A stretch of 64,000 bases of DNA from Butyrivibrio sp. (lineage in GTDB: Bacteria > Bacillota > Clostridia > Lachnospirales > Lachnospiraceae): positions 1-64,000 of the forward strand of contig SVGB01000005.1 of the NCBI GenBank assembly GCA_015056565.1. The letters run 5' to 3'. Shown one piece after another: positions 51,087 through 60,024 of this stretch; within the stretch, counting starts at the first letter, position 1; each line of letters begins with the position of its first letter. A program made the translations under genes and the position numbers. The notes below the pieces were generated by a model, which saw nothing but the letters and a program-made list of their open reading frames with translations, had not been told where the DNA came from and searched no databases.

Positions 51087-53558
51087 ATGGATATTAAACT
51101 TTCAGTAAGGGCCCTGGTGGAGTTTTTGCTCCGACAGGGAGACATAGACAATCGAATACATCAGGGTTCTGCAGACGCCATGCTTGAGGGCGGACGCATT
51201 CATCGCATGATCCAAAAGAGCATGGGACCAGACTATCACGCCGAGGTGCCCCTTAGCTTTGACAAGGATTTTGGGGATTACCACCTGTACATTGATGGAA
51301 GGGCCGATGGGATCCTGGATAAATATATGGATGAGCCAAAGACTTCCCTTGAGCTTGGCCAGGAATCTTTTCTTGAAAAGAGCAGCTTCAGGCCCATGAT
51401 CGATGAGATTAAAGGTACTTACCGCGACTTATCCAAGATGAAGCAGGCAGATAATGTTCACCTGGCTCAGGCCAAGTGTTATGGAGCCTTGTATCTTTTG
51501 GACCGCCATTATACCGATGTGGACATAAGGCTTACCTACTGCAATATGGATACAGAGGAAAAGAGATACTTTGACACCACCTATACCTACGACGAGATCG
51601 TTGGCTGGTTTTATGATCTTTTGGAGATGTACAGGAAATGGGCAGAGTTTGAGTGTCAGTGGATCAAGGTAAGGACAGCCACCATCAAATCCACAAATTT
51701 CCCCTTTGAGTACAGAGATGGACAAAAGGACCTTGCAGCAGCTGTTTACAGGACCATAGTCCATGAGAGAAAGCTCTTTTTACAGGCCCCCACAGGTACC
51801 GGCAAAACAATATCTACCGTGTTTCCTACAGTTAAGGCCATGGGAGAGGGAAAAGTCTCCAAGATATTCTATCTGACAGCCAAGACCATCACAGGGTCTG
51901 TTGCCCAGGAAGCTTTTGACACCATGAGAAAGACCCAGGGGCTTAAACTTAAAACTGCAAATATCACAGCCAGGGATAAGATCTGCTTTATTGATGAGGA
52001 TAAAAGAAACTGTAATCCAGTAGCATGCCCATATGCCAAGGGCCACTACGACAGGATAAACGATGCTGTATATGACCTTCTGATAAGTGAGGACTCCTTT
52101 GACAGGGACAAGATCATTGAGTATGCAAAAAAGCACCAGGTGTGCCCCTTTGAGATGTCACTGGACATGAGTCTATTTGCTGATGCCATCATCTGCGACT
52201 ACAACTATCTGTTTGATCCATTTGTGTACCTTAAGCGTTTTTTTGCAGATGGAAAAGAGAAGGACTTCTGCTTTCTTGTGGATGAGACCCACAACCTCCT
52301 TGACAGAGGAAGGGATATGTACAGTGCAGCCCTTAAAAAGGAGAGCTTTTTATCCCTTAAGAACACTATAAAGGAGTATCATCCAAGGATCGCAGGTCAC
52401 CTTGATAAGTGCAACAAAGCTCTTTTGGAACTAAAGAGGCAGTGCACTTCAGAATATAAGATCTACGACTCCATAGAGGGATTTGTTACGGCTTTAAACC
52501 GCCTTTCTACGATCATGTCTGAATATCTTGAGGACCACGATGAGGGCCCCTGCAGAGAAGAGATCCTGCAGTTCTATTTTGATATCTCAAGATTTCTTAC
52601 AATTTACGACCTTGTGGACGATCACTATGTAACTTATGGCGAATTTGCTGAGGATGGTGGCTTTATCCTAAGGCTTTCCTGCATAGATCCGTCAAGGAAT
52701 CTGGCTCTTTGCATGGATAGAGGAATATCCACAATCCTCTTTTCCGCAACGCTCCTCCCGATCCAGTACTATAAGAGCCTTCTTGGCGGTACTAAGGATG
52801 ACTATGAGATATACGCAAAAACAGTCTTTGACCCCAAAAAGCTTGGTATTTTCATTGGGACAGATGTGAGCAGCAGGTATTCCCAGAGAGGCTATGATAT
52901 GTACCGCAAGGTGGCTGAGTATATAGATTCTGTAACCAGGGCAAAAAAGGGCAACTATCTGGTATTCTTCCCTTCTCACCAGTATCTGTACGAGGTCTAC
53001 AGCATTTTTGAGGAAGAGTTCTATGATCCGGAGGACACAGAGCTCCTTGCCCAGTCATCTTTTATGACTGAGTCTGCAAGAGAGGAGTTTTTATCAAGGT
53101 TTTCCACAGGCAATGACCTGGATCTTTCCAGCATTATCCATATGGACCTTGAGGTGGTGGAAGACAAGAATGTTCTTGGATTTTGCGTAATGGGAGGTAT
53201 ATTCAGCGAAGGTATAGATCTTAAGAATGACAGCCTCATAGGAGTCATCGTTGTAGGAACTGGCATACCAATGGTGTGCAATGAGAGGGAGATAATAAGG
53301 AATTTCTTTGAGGAGAAAGGGCTGGATGGCTTTGATTATGCTTACAGATTTCCTGGTATGAACAAGGTCCTTCAGGCAGCTGGAAGAGTAATAAGGACTG
53401 TGGATGATGTAGGTACTGTTGCTCTTCTTGATGACAGGTTTATGCAGGGAAGTTACAGAGCTCTTTTCCCAAGAGAATGGAGTGGATACAGGACGGTTTC
53501 GACCGGTTCGGTCAAAGATGCTGCAATCCGCTTCTGGAGCGACTTTGATGGCGCATAA
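51087..53558 (+). CDS. DinG/XPD-like helicase fused to RecB/Cas4-type nuclease domain
   Basis: An 823-residue protein. The N-terminal nuclease (about 1-200) has GGRIHRMIQ (His), IDGRADGI (Asp), IDEIKGTY (Glu-x-Lys) and HLAQAKCYGALY (Gln-x3-Tyr), the RecB/Cas4 set. The helicase follows: Walker A LQAPTGTGKT (about 232), an iron-sulphur region with four cysteines (about 298-353: KICFID, NCNPVACPY, VCPFE), DEAH-type box LVDETHNLLD (about 397), and the C-terminal motor with QAAGRVIRT (about 763). It is probably a 5'-3' DNA repair helicase with coupled nuclease. Strong ATG; no gene partner. Confidence 0.9.
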   Translation: MDIKLSVRALVEFLLRQGDIDNRIHQGSADAMLEGGRIHRMIQKSMGPDYHAEVPLSFDKDFGDYHLYIDGRADGILDKYMDEPKTSLELGQESFLEKSSFRPMIDEIKGTYRDLSKMKQADNVHLAQAKCYGALYLLDRHYTDVDIRLTYCNMDTEEKRYFDTTYTYDEIVGWFYDLLEMYRKWAEFECQWIKVRTATIKSTNFPFEYRDGQKDLAAAVYRTIVHERKLFLQAPTGTGKTISTVFPTVKAMGEGKVSKIFYLTAKTITGSVAQEAFDTMRKTQGLKLKTANITARDKICFIDEDKRNCNPVACPYAKGHYDRINDAVYDLLISEDSFDRDKIIEYAKKHQVCPFEMSLDMSLFADAIICDYNYLFDPFVYLKRFFADGKEKDFCFLVDETHNLLDRGRDMYSAALKKESFLSLKNTIKEYHPRIAGHLDKCNKALLELKRQCTSEYKIYDSIEGFVTALNRLSTIMSEYLEDHDEGPCREEILQFYFDISRFLTIYDLVDDHYVTYGEFAEDGGFILRLSCIDPSRNLALCMDRGISTILFSATLLPIQYYKSLLGGTKDDYEIYAKTVFDPKKLGIFIGTDVSSRYSQRGYDMYRKVAEYIDSVTRAKKGNYLVFFPSHQYLYEVYSIFEEEFYDPEDTELLAQSSFMTESAREEFLSRFSTGNDLDLSSIIHMDLEVVEDKNVLGFCVMGGIFSEGIDLKNDSLIGVIVVGTGIPMVCNEREIIRNFFEEKGLDGFDYAYRFPGMNKVLQAAGRVIRTVDDVGTVALLDDRFMQGSYRALFPREWSGYRTVSTGSVKDAAIRFWSDFDGA

Positions 53559-54034
53559 AGGCCAGATTTTGACTTGAAGAGCCTTAAAAATCATAAAAGA
53601 GTTTACATAAATCCTAAAATAAATAATTTATGTCAACCTTGTTTTCGGTTAAGTTGTGTAAAATTGTTACTAAAATTAGCTAAATTTTCAGAAAATGATA
53701 CGAAAAATAGTGATAAAACGACTATAGTGTCATGTGGATAACTCTGTGGAAATTGGGGATTATTCGAATGGTTGTATTTAAAATGCCGCATAAATAGGCG
53801 ATGGGAATCGGCTGATAAAACTTACGTAAAACAGTAAGAAAAAATACATTATGACCAAAACAGTCAAAAGGTATATGTAAACCATACAAAATGATGACAC
53901 GAGCGTCATAAAAGCGACAAAAATCCAGGCTCCATCTGTGTTTGGAGTGAGATAGCCTTTCTTTAGATCATTCTTGATAGAGCACAAATGTTGTTGTAAA
54001 ATATTTTTTGATACGTTGTTGGCAGGGGATCATT
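53559..54034. other. AT-rich intergenic region with two DnaA-box 9-mers
   Basis: This 476-base gap has no supported gene. TGTGGATAA, the complement of the DnaA box TTATCCACA, occurs at 53733-53741 and, straddling its right edge, at 54034-54042. Near matches occur at 53746 (TGTGGAAA) and 54051 (CTATCCACC). An AT-rich inverted repeat ACATAAAT/ATTTATGT lies at 53605-53633. A 69-codon minus-strand frame (53778-53987) has hydrophobic content but no ribosome site. Confidence 0.5.
53974..54002 (+). promoter_or_regulatory. promoter of TPR-GGDEF gene
   Basis: TTGATA (53974-53979), exactly 17 bases, TAAAAT (53997-54002). A start near 54009 excludes the TTG at 54008 as start codon and supports GTG 54035 or ATG 54077. 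Confidence 0.7.
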
Positions 54035-55714
54035 GTGGATAAGTTTTTTCTATCCACCAGTGCGGATTGGAGCGGTATGAAAATAGAAGATTTTGGCCAG
54101 GACATAGTACTTCTTAATGAAGAAATGCTCAGAGAGAGAGCCAAAATGTCAGACGGATTCATAACATGCTGCAACAAGATGGTTAAGAGAGCCAGGGAGA
54201 TTGGCGATGTTAACTTTCTTGGCTACAGCTATTATTATCTTGCAGATGCTTACTATCTTCTTAGCACCGAATATCGCAAGTTCAATACCAACCTTCTAAA
54301 AGCAATTGAATACCTTCAGTCCTGTGGCGACATGGAACATCTGGCAAGATGCTATAACCTTCTTGGCATCGATGCCTTAAACCATGGAAACACAGAGATT
54401 GCACTGGATTTTTACTTAAATGCCCTTAAGTATGCTGAGTCCTTAGGCAATACCAGCAATATCCCGGGACTTATCAATTTTAATATTGGCCAGATCTACT
54501 ATGAAAATGGCGATGTCAAGCAGGCTCTTCAATATATAAAGTCCTCCTACAGGGATATTCGTAAGAATAAAAAAGATTCACTCTATCACAGGAATCTTCT
54601 TTATTGTTATTGCGCACAGGGAGACTGCTATATTGCCCTTGGCAAATCAGATTCTGTTGAGAAGTGCATCCAGGCCATTGAGCAGATGGAGCAGGATGCA
54701 CTGGTAAACCCTGAAGTTTTCCAGGATCTTCCGGTTCTTGATATCAAGATGAGGGGATTTTACTTTTTGGGAGAGACTTCTCTTTATGAAAAGTATGCAG
54801 ATATGCTTTCCTATCAGCTTCAGAACAACAAGTTCCCACTGGATAGCATGGACGACCTTTACAAGATCTGTCGCTTCTTTATGAAGGTGGGACGAGTTGG
54901 AGAAGTGGGCAGGATCCTTGTAAATGCCAGGAAATCCCTTGATGAACTGAATATTTCCAATCTCAGGAAGGGATACGCTGAGGTCTGCGTTGAATACTAT
55001 GACAAGATAGACAAGGCAGAGGACAAGTACAGAGCCCTTATGGATTATTACCAGGCTTCCAAGGAGCAGGAAAAAGAGGGTATCGCCAACTACAGATTCT
55101 TTATGAATATTAGAACAAGGCTTTCTTCTATAGAACAGGAGAATGTTAAGCTTATGAAACAGGCTGAGACAGATCCTCTCACAGGCCTTGGAAACAGATA
55201 TAGCCTTAACAAATATGCTGACACAGCTTTTGAGGATGCCTACGCCCAGCACAGATCACTGGCAGTTGAGATCCTGGACGTTGATAACTTCAAGCACTAC
55301 AATGACACCTATGGCCACCAGCTGGGTGACCAGTGCCTCAAGAAGGTATCAGAGGCCATAAGCAACCTCTGCAAGACCAGGCAGTGTATCAAGGCCTTCA
55401 GATATGGCGGCGATGAGTTCGTTATTATATATGAGGGCATGGATGACGGCGAGATCATGGAATGTGCAACAGGGCTCAGGGATCAGATCGCAGCCCTTAG
55501 ATTTGAAGACAAGAAAAGCGGCAGGATGGTGGGCGTGACCATATCCCAGGGAGTCAGGAACTCCGTACCAAGCGAGACCAACAAACTATGGGATTACATG
55601 TATGCTGCAGACAACGCCCTTTACCAGGTCAAGGAACACCAGAAGGGTGAAGTGGTTCTGCTCCATAAGGCTGTCATTTCCCAGAAGTCCCTTGACGAAG
55701 CACAGCATAGTTGA
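54035..55714 (+). CDS. TPR-GGDEF diguanylate cyclase
   Basis: A protein of about 559 residues with an N-terminal block of TPR-type helical repeats (about 45-350; RCYNLLGIDALNHGNTEIAL and INFNIGQIYYENGDVKQALQ are clear units) and a C-terminal GGDEF domain with intact signature FRYGGDEFVIIYEG (about 454) and LDVDNFKHYNDTYGHQLGD. It has no membrane segment, so it is a cytosolic producer of c-di-GMP controlled by protein contacts through the TPRs (inferred). Start: GTG 54035 behind AGGGGAT; ATG 54077 behind GGAG is about as good. Confidence 0.88.
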   Translation: MDKFFLSTSADWSGMKIEDFGQDIVLLNEEMLRERAKMSDGFITCCNKMVKRAREIGDVNFLGYSYYYLADAYYLLSTEYRKFNTNLLKAIEYLQSCGDMEHLARCYNLLGIDALNHGNTEIALDFYLNALKYAESLGNTSNIPGLINFNIGQIYYENGDVKQALQYIKSSYRDIRKNKKDSLYHRNLLYCYCAQGDCYIALGKSDSVEKCIQAIEQMEQDALVNPEVFQDLPVLDIKMRGFYFLGETSLYEKYADMLSYQLQNNKFPLDSMDDLYKICRFFMKVGRVGEVGRILVNARKSLDELNISNLRKGYAEVCVEYYDKIDKAEDKYRALMDYYQASKEQEKEGIANYRFFMNIRTRLSSIEQENVKLMKQAETDPLTGLGNRYSLNKYADTAFEDAYAQHRSLAVEILDVDNFKHYNDTYGHQLGDQCLKKVSEAISNLCKTRQCIKAFRYGGDEFVIIYEGMDDGEIMECATGLRDQIAALRFEDKKSGRMVGVTISQGVRNSVPSETNKLWDYMYAADNALYQVKEHQKGEVVLLHKAVISQKSLDEAQHS

Positions 55715-55757
55715 TTACAATAATTGCTTAAATAACTATGATATTTAGGAGAAGATC

Positions 55758-58430
55758 ATGAAAAAAGAACTTGAGAAAACCTATAATCCCAGAGACATCG
55801 AGGACAGGTTGTATTCAAAATGGGAGGAAAAGAAATATTTTCACGCAGAGGTAGATGAGACCAAAAAACCATTTACCATCGTCATTCCACCCCCAAATAT
55901 CACAGGTAAGCTTCATATGGGTCATGCTTTTGATCAGACCCTTCAGGATATCCTCATCAGATGGAAGAGAATGCAGGGCTACAATGCACTTTGGCAGCCT
56001 GGAACTGACCACGCCAGCATTGCTACTGAGGTTCGTATCACTGACGAGCTTAAGAAGCAGGGCATAGACAAAAGAGAACTTGGAAGAGAGAAGTTCCTTG
56101 AGAAGGCCTGGGAGTGGAAAAAGGAATACGGCGGAACCATCGTATCACAGCTTAAAAAGCTTGGTTCTTCCTGCGACTGGGACAGAGAGCGCTTTACAAT
56201 GGACGAGGGCTGTAACGAGGCTGTTACAGAAGTCTTCGTCAAGATGCATGAGAAAGGCTATATATATAAGGGAAGCAGGATCGTAAACTGGTGTCCTGTC
56301 TGTAAGACATCCATCTCAGATGCTGAGGTTGAGTATGAGGAGCAGGCTGGTCATCTTTGGCATATCAAGTATCCTCTTATAGAGGACGACGGATCCGTTT
56401 CCAAGGACAAGTTCATTGAGTTTGCTACTACACGTCCTGAGACAATGCTGGGTGATACTGCTGTTGCAGTAAATCCTGAGGACGACAGATACAAGGCTTA
56501 TCATGGCAAAAAGGTTCTTCTTCCTATAGTTAACAGAGAGCTTCCTATAGTAGAAGACTCTTACGTTGATATGGAGTTTGGTACAGGTGTAGTTAAGATC
56601 ACACCAGCTCACGACCCTAACGATTTCGAGGTTGGAAAGAGACACAACCTTCCTGAGATAAACATCTTAAATGATGATGCTACGATAAACGCAAACGGCG
56701 GCAAGTTTGAGGGCATGGACAGATATGCCGCAAGGGATGCCATTGTAAAAGAACTTGATGAGATGGGACTTTTAGTTAAGATCGAGGACTACTCTCACAA
56801 CGTTGGTACCCATGACCGTTGCCATACTACAGTTGAGCCTATGATCAAGGCACAGTGGTTCGTTAAGATGGACGAGCTTATTAAGCCTGCAGTAAATGCT
56901 GTAAAGACAGGTGAGATCAAGCTCATTCCACCAAGAATGGACAAGATCTACTTCAACTGGACAGACAATATCAGAGACTGGTGTATTTCAAGACAGCTCT
57001 GGTGGGGACACAGGATCCCTGCTTACTACTGTGACAAGTGCGGAGAGGTTGTTGTTGCAAAAGAGATGCCTGCAGTATGCCCTAAGTGCGGACACACACA
57101 CTTCACTCAGGACCCTGACACTCTTGATACATGGTTCTCATCAGCACTGTGGCCTTTTGAGACTCTTGGATGGCCTCACGACACACCTGACCTTAAGTAC
57201 TTCTTCCCTACAGATGTACTTGTAACAGGATATGACATTATCTTCTTCTGGGTTATCAGGATGATCTTCTCAAGCTACGAGCACATGGGAACATATCCTT
57301 TTAAGACAGTTCTTTTCCACGGTCTTATCAGGGATTCCCAGGGCAGAAAGATGAGTAAGTCCCTTGGAAATGGTATCGATCCTCTTGAAGTAATCGAGAA
57401 CTACGGCGCAGACGCTCTTCGTCTTACAATCGTTACAGGCAATGCTCCTGGTAACGACATGAGATTCTACAACGAGAGAGTAGAGAACTGCCGAAACTTT
57501 GCTAACAAGGTATGGAATGCTTCCAGATTTATCATGATGAACATGAAGGAGGATGCTCCTTCTGCTATACACCAGCCTCAGCCTGAGGGACTTCTTGCTG
57601 AGGATCACTGGATCCTTTCAAGACTTAACTCCACCATTAAGGAAGTTACCGAGAACATGGACAAGTTCGAGCTTGGTATCGCTGTTCAGAAGGTATATGA
57701 CTTTATCTGGGATGAGTTCTGTGACTGGTATATCGAGATGGTTAAGCCTCGTCTTTACAATTCTGACGATGCATCTTCTCACGAGGCAGCTCTTTGGACA
57801 CTTCAGACAGTTTTGATCAACGCCCTTAAGCTCCTTCACCCATACATGCCATTCATTACAGAGGAGATCTTCTGCACTCTTCAGGATGAAGAGGAGTCTA
57901 TCATGATCTCTGACTGGCCAGTATACAAGGATGAGTGGAACTATGCAGATGACGAGAGAGCAGTTGAGCTTATGAAAGAAGCTGTTCGTGGCATCAGAAA
58001 TGTTCGTACTCAGATGAATGTTGCTCCTTCAAGAAAGGCAAAGGTCTTTGTTGTAAGTGAAGACAGTGAGATCCTTGACATATTCAAGGCTGGCAAGCTC
58101 TTCTTTGAGTCACTTGCCTATGCTTCTGAATCTGTTTGCCAGAGCGACAAGAGCGGTATTGCTGACGATGCAGTATCTGTAGCCCTTGCCAATGCTACTA
58201 TATATATTCCTTTCTCAGATCTTGTGGATATCCAGGCTGAGATCCAGCGTCTGACCAAGGAAAAAGAGAAGCTTGAAGGGGAGCTTGCACGTTCCAAGAA
58301 CATGCTCAGCAATGAGAAGTTCCTTTCCAAGGCTCCAGAGAGCAAGATTGCAGAAGAGAAGGCCAAGCAGGAGAAATACCAGCAGACCTATGATCAGATT
58401 ACAGAAAGACTCTCTCAGCTCAAGGGTTAA
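55758..58430 (+). CDS. valS: valyl-tRNA synthetase
   Basis: An 890-residue class I synthetase, full length. HIGH motif as PNITGKLHMGHAFDQ (about 48-62), KMSKS motif as RKMSKSLGNGID (about 527-538), the editing-domain TTRPETMLGDTAV, and the C-terminal coiled coil (IQAEIQRLTKEKEKLEGELA). Only 43 bases separate it from the GGDEF gene, so there is no T-box leader here, unlike many Firmicute valS genes. RBS GGAGAAG. Confidence 0.97.
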   Translation: MKKELEKTYNPRDIEDRLYSKWEEKKYFHAEVDETKKPFTIVIPPPNITGKLHMGHAFDQTLQDILIRWKRMQGYNALWQPGTDHASIATEVRITDELKKQGIDKRELGREKFLEKAWEWKKEYGGTIVSQLKKLGSSCDWDRERFTMDEGCNEAVTEVFVKMHEKGYIYKGSRIVNWCPVCKTSISDAEVEYEEQAGHLWHIKYPLIEDDGSVSKDKFIEFATTRPETMLGDTAVAVNPEDDRYKAYHGKKVLLPIVNRELPIVEDSYVDMEFGTGVVKITPAHDPNDFEVGKRHNLPEINILNDDATINANGGKFEGMDRYAARDAIVKELDEMGLLVKIEDYSHNVGTHDRCHTTVEPMIKAQWFVKMDELIKPAVNAVKTGEIKLIPPRMDKIYFNWTDNIRDWCISRQLWWGHRIPAYYCDKCGEVVVAKEMPAVCPKCGHTHFTQDPDTLDTWFSSALWPFETLGWPHDTPDLKYFFPTDVLVTGYDIIFFWVIRMIFSSYEHMGTYPFKTVLFHGLIRDSQGRKMSKSLGNGIDPLEVIENYGADALRLTIVTGNAPGNDMRFYNERVENCRNFANKVWNASRFIMMNMKEDAPSAIHQPQPEGLLAEDHWILSRLNSTIKEVTENMDKFELGIAVQKVYDFIWDEFCDWYIEMVKPRLYNSDDASSHEAALWTLQTVLINALKLLHPYMPFITEEIFCTLQDEEESIMISDWPVYKDEWNYADDERAVELMKEAVRGIRNVRTQMNVAPSRKAKVFVVSEDSEILDIFKAGKLFFESLAYASESVCQSDKSGIADDAVSVALANATIYIPFSDLVDIQAEIQRLTKEKEKLEGELARSKNMLSNEKFLSKAPESKIAEEKAKQEKYQQTYDQITERLSQLKG

Positions 58431-58452
58431 GAGCTAAGACTTTAGGATTAGT

Positions 58453-59832
58453 ATGGACGACACTTTGAATTTGGCAGTCTCTGAGCTTATAGAGAGAGCT
58501 GATAATAATGCTAAGATTACAATTGCTGAGTGTGAGGGGCTCCTTAATATGATCCCCAAGTTCACACAGAAGCATTCATTGGAGGAAACCAGAGCGTTTT
58601 TGGACTATCTGGGATCCCCCGATGAAAATATCAAAATAATCCATGTTGCAGGCACCAACGGAAAAGGTTCTGTCTGCAGCTACATTTCAACAGTACTCAC
58701 AAAGGCTGATTACTCTGTAGGTCTTTTTACATCGCCACATCTTGTTTCTCTTAATGAGAGATTTGCGATAGATGGCAAACCTGTTTCTGAGGGTGTCTTT
58801 GTGGAAGTCTTTGTAGAGGTCTTAAGGAGAGTCAGTGAGTATGAGGATGGCGAGTATTTCCCAACATACTTTGAGCTGCTTTTCTTTGTGGCAATGCTGC
58901 TCTACGATGTTTATCCAGTGGATTATCTCATTTTGGAGACAGGTCTTGGCGGTAGGCTTGATGCGACCAATGTTGTAAGAAAGCCGGTTATTTCCATCAT
59001 TACAGAGATAGGCTACGACCACATGGAGTACCTCGGAACGAGCCTTGAGGAAATAGCTGCTGAGAAGGCTGGTATTATCAAGACTGGAGTGCCAGTTGTC
59101 TTTTTTGACAAGAGAAAAGAGACTTCGGATGTGATCAAAAAGGTTGCCCTTGAAAAAGAGGTAAGGGCCATCTGTGTAGAAGAAAAAAACATCGAAGATG
59201 TGACATTTACAGGGGATGAAGGGGGCAACAAATGCATTGCTTTTTCATATAAATCCCTATATGATAGATATGCTGACCTAAGACTGGCAACGTGTGCTCT
59301 TTATCAGACTCAGAATGCTGCTTTGGCAGTTTCTGCACTGGAGATATTAAGGGAGTCTGGTGCTGATATCAGCGAACTTGATATCAGAGAAGGCCTTCTT
59401 TCCGCTAAGTGGAGCGGAAGGATGGAGGAGATGCGACCAGGAATCTACGTTGATGGTGCACATAACATCGACGGTATCCAGGCATTTTTGGACACTGTCT
59501 CAAGAATATCCTGCGAGGGCAAGAAACATCTGGTGTTTGGCATTATGTCTGACAAGCTCTACAAGGATATCATCAGCATGATATTAAAGAGCAGGCTCTT
59601 TGATTCCATATACGTTACTATCCTTGATTCTGAGAGGTCAGTATCCATGTCTGATCTTAAGATAGCTTTCGAGGACAGCAAGGATGAACTGGGGATCATT
59701 GGACTTCCTATCAAGTATTACAGCAATGTAAGAGATGCGATAACAGATGTTATCACAATGAGGAAGTCAGGCGACTGCGTATTTGCAGCAGGTTCTTTAT
59801 ACCTGGTGGGACAGATCAAGTCAGCCATATGA
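58453..59832 (+). CDS. folC: folylpolyglutamate synthase/dihydrofolate synthase
   Basis: A 459-residue Mur-ligase-like enzyme adding glutamate to folates. P-loop AGTNGKGSVCSY (about 71), LFTSPHLVSLNERFAIDG, ILETGLGGRLDATNVV, YDHMEYLGTSLEEIAAEKAG and the VDGAHNIDGI motif (about 336) are all present. The N-terminus is slightly longer than usual by about 20 residues. It follows valS after 22 bases, a common clostridial arrangement. Confidence 0.95.
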   Translation: MDDTLNLAVSELIERADNNAKITIAECEGLLNMIPKFTQKHSLEETRAFLDYLGSPDENIKIIHVAGTNGKGSVCSYISTVLTKADYSVGLFTSPHLVSLNERFAIDGKPVSEGVFVEVFVEVLRRVSEYEDGEYFPTYFELLFFVAMLLYDVYPVDYLILETGLGGRLDATNVVRKPVISIITEIGYDHMEYLGTSLEEIAAEKAGIIKTGVPVVFFDKRKETSDVIKKVALEKEVRAICVEEKNIEDVTFTGDEGGNKCIAFSYKSLYDRYADLRLATCALYQTQNAALAVSALEILRESGADISELDIREGLLSAKWSGRMEEMRPGIYVDGAHNIDGIQAFLDTVSRISCEGKKHLVFGIMSDKLYKDIISMILKSRLFDSIYVTILDSERSVSMSDLKIAFEDSKDELGIIGLPIKYYSNVRDAITDVITMRKSGDCVFAAGSLYLVGQIKSAI

Positions 59833-59857
59833 CCATATTGATCAAGTGAGGTTACAT

Positions 59858-60022
59858 ATGCTTAATTTTGAAGAGGAACTTAAAAAGTTCAAACCAAGTC
59901 TTGAAATAGAAGACGCTGAAGAAATCATATACAATCAGGATCTGGATGATATGTCAGATGTTCTTGTGAAGCTCCTTAAGGATGCCAAGGACGAAGCTGA
60001 TTCTGCAAAGAGGACTAGGTGA
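59858..60022 (+). CDS. small acidic protein (54 residues), unknown
   Basis: A short protein rich in Asp, Glu and Lys (LNFEEELKKFKPSLEIEDAE ... VLVKLLKDAKDEADSAKRTR), predicted helical. The ATG at 59858 is preceded by TGAGG at six bases; a longer in-frame reading from within folC has no ribosome site. Its stop overlaps an upstream GTG candidate start of the next gene, suggesting translational coupling. No family recognised. Confidence 0.7.
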   Translation: MLNFEEELKKFKPSLEIEDAEEIIYNQDLDDMSDVLVKLLKDAKDEADSAKRTR

Positions 60023-60024
60023 TC

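Noticed and set aside
53778..53987. 69-codon hydrophobic minus-strand frame that could be a small membrane protein
   Set aside because: It has no ribosome site, lies in AT-rich spacer where hydrophobic frames arise by chance, and overlaps the promoter of the GGDEF gene.
53559..54042. Chromosomal or plasmid replication origin
   Set aside because: DnaA boxes alone are not enough; there is no dnaA, dnaN, rep or par gene nearby and flanking genes are ordinary.
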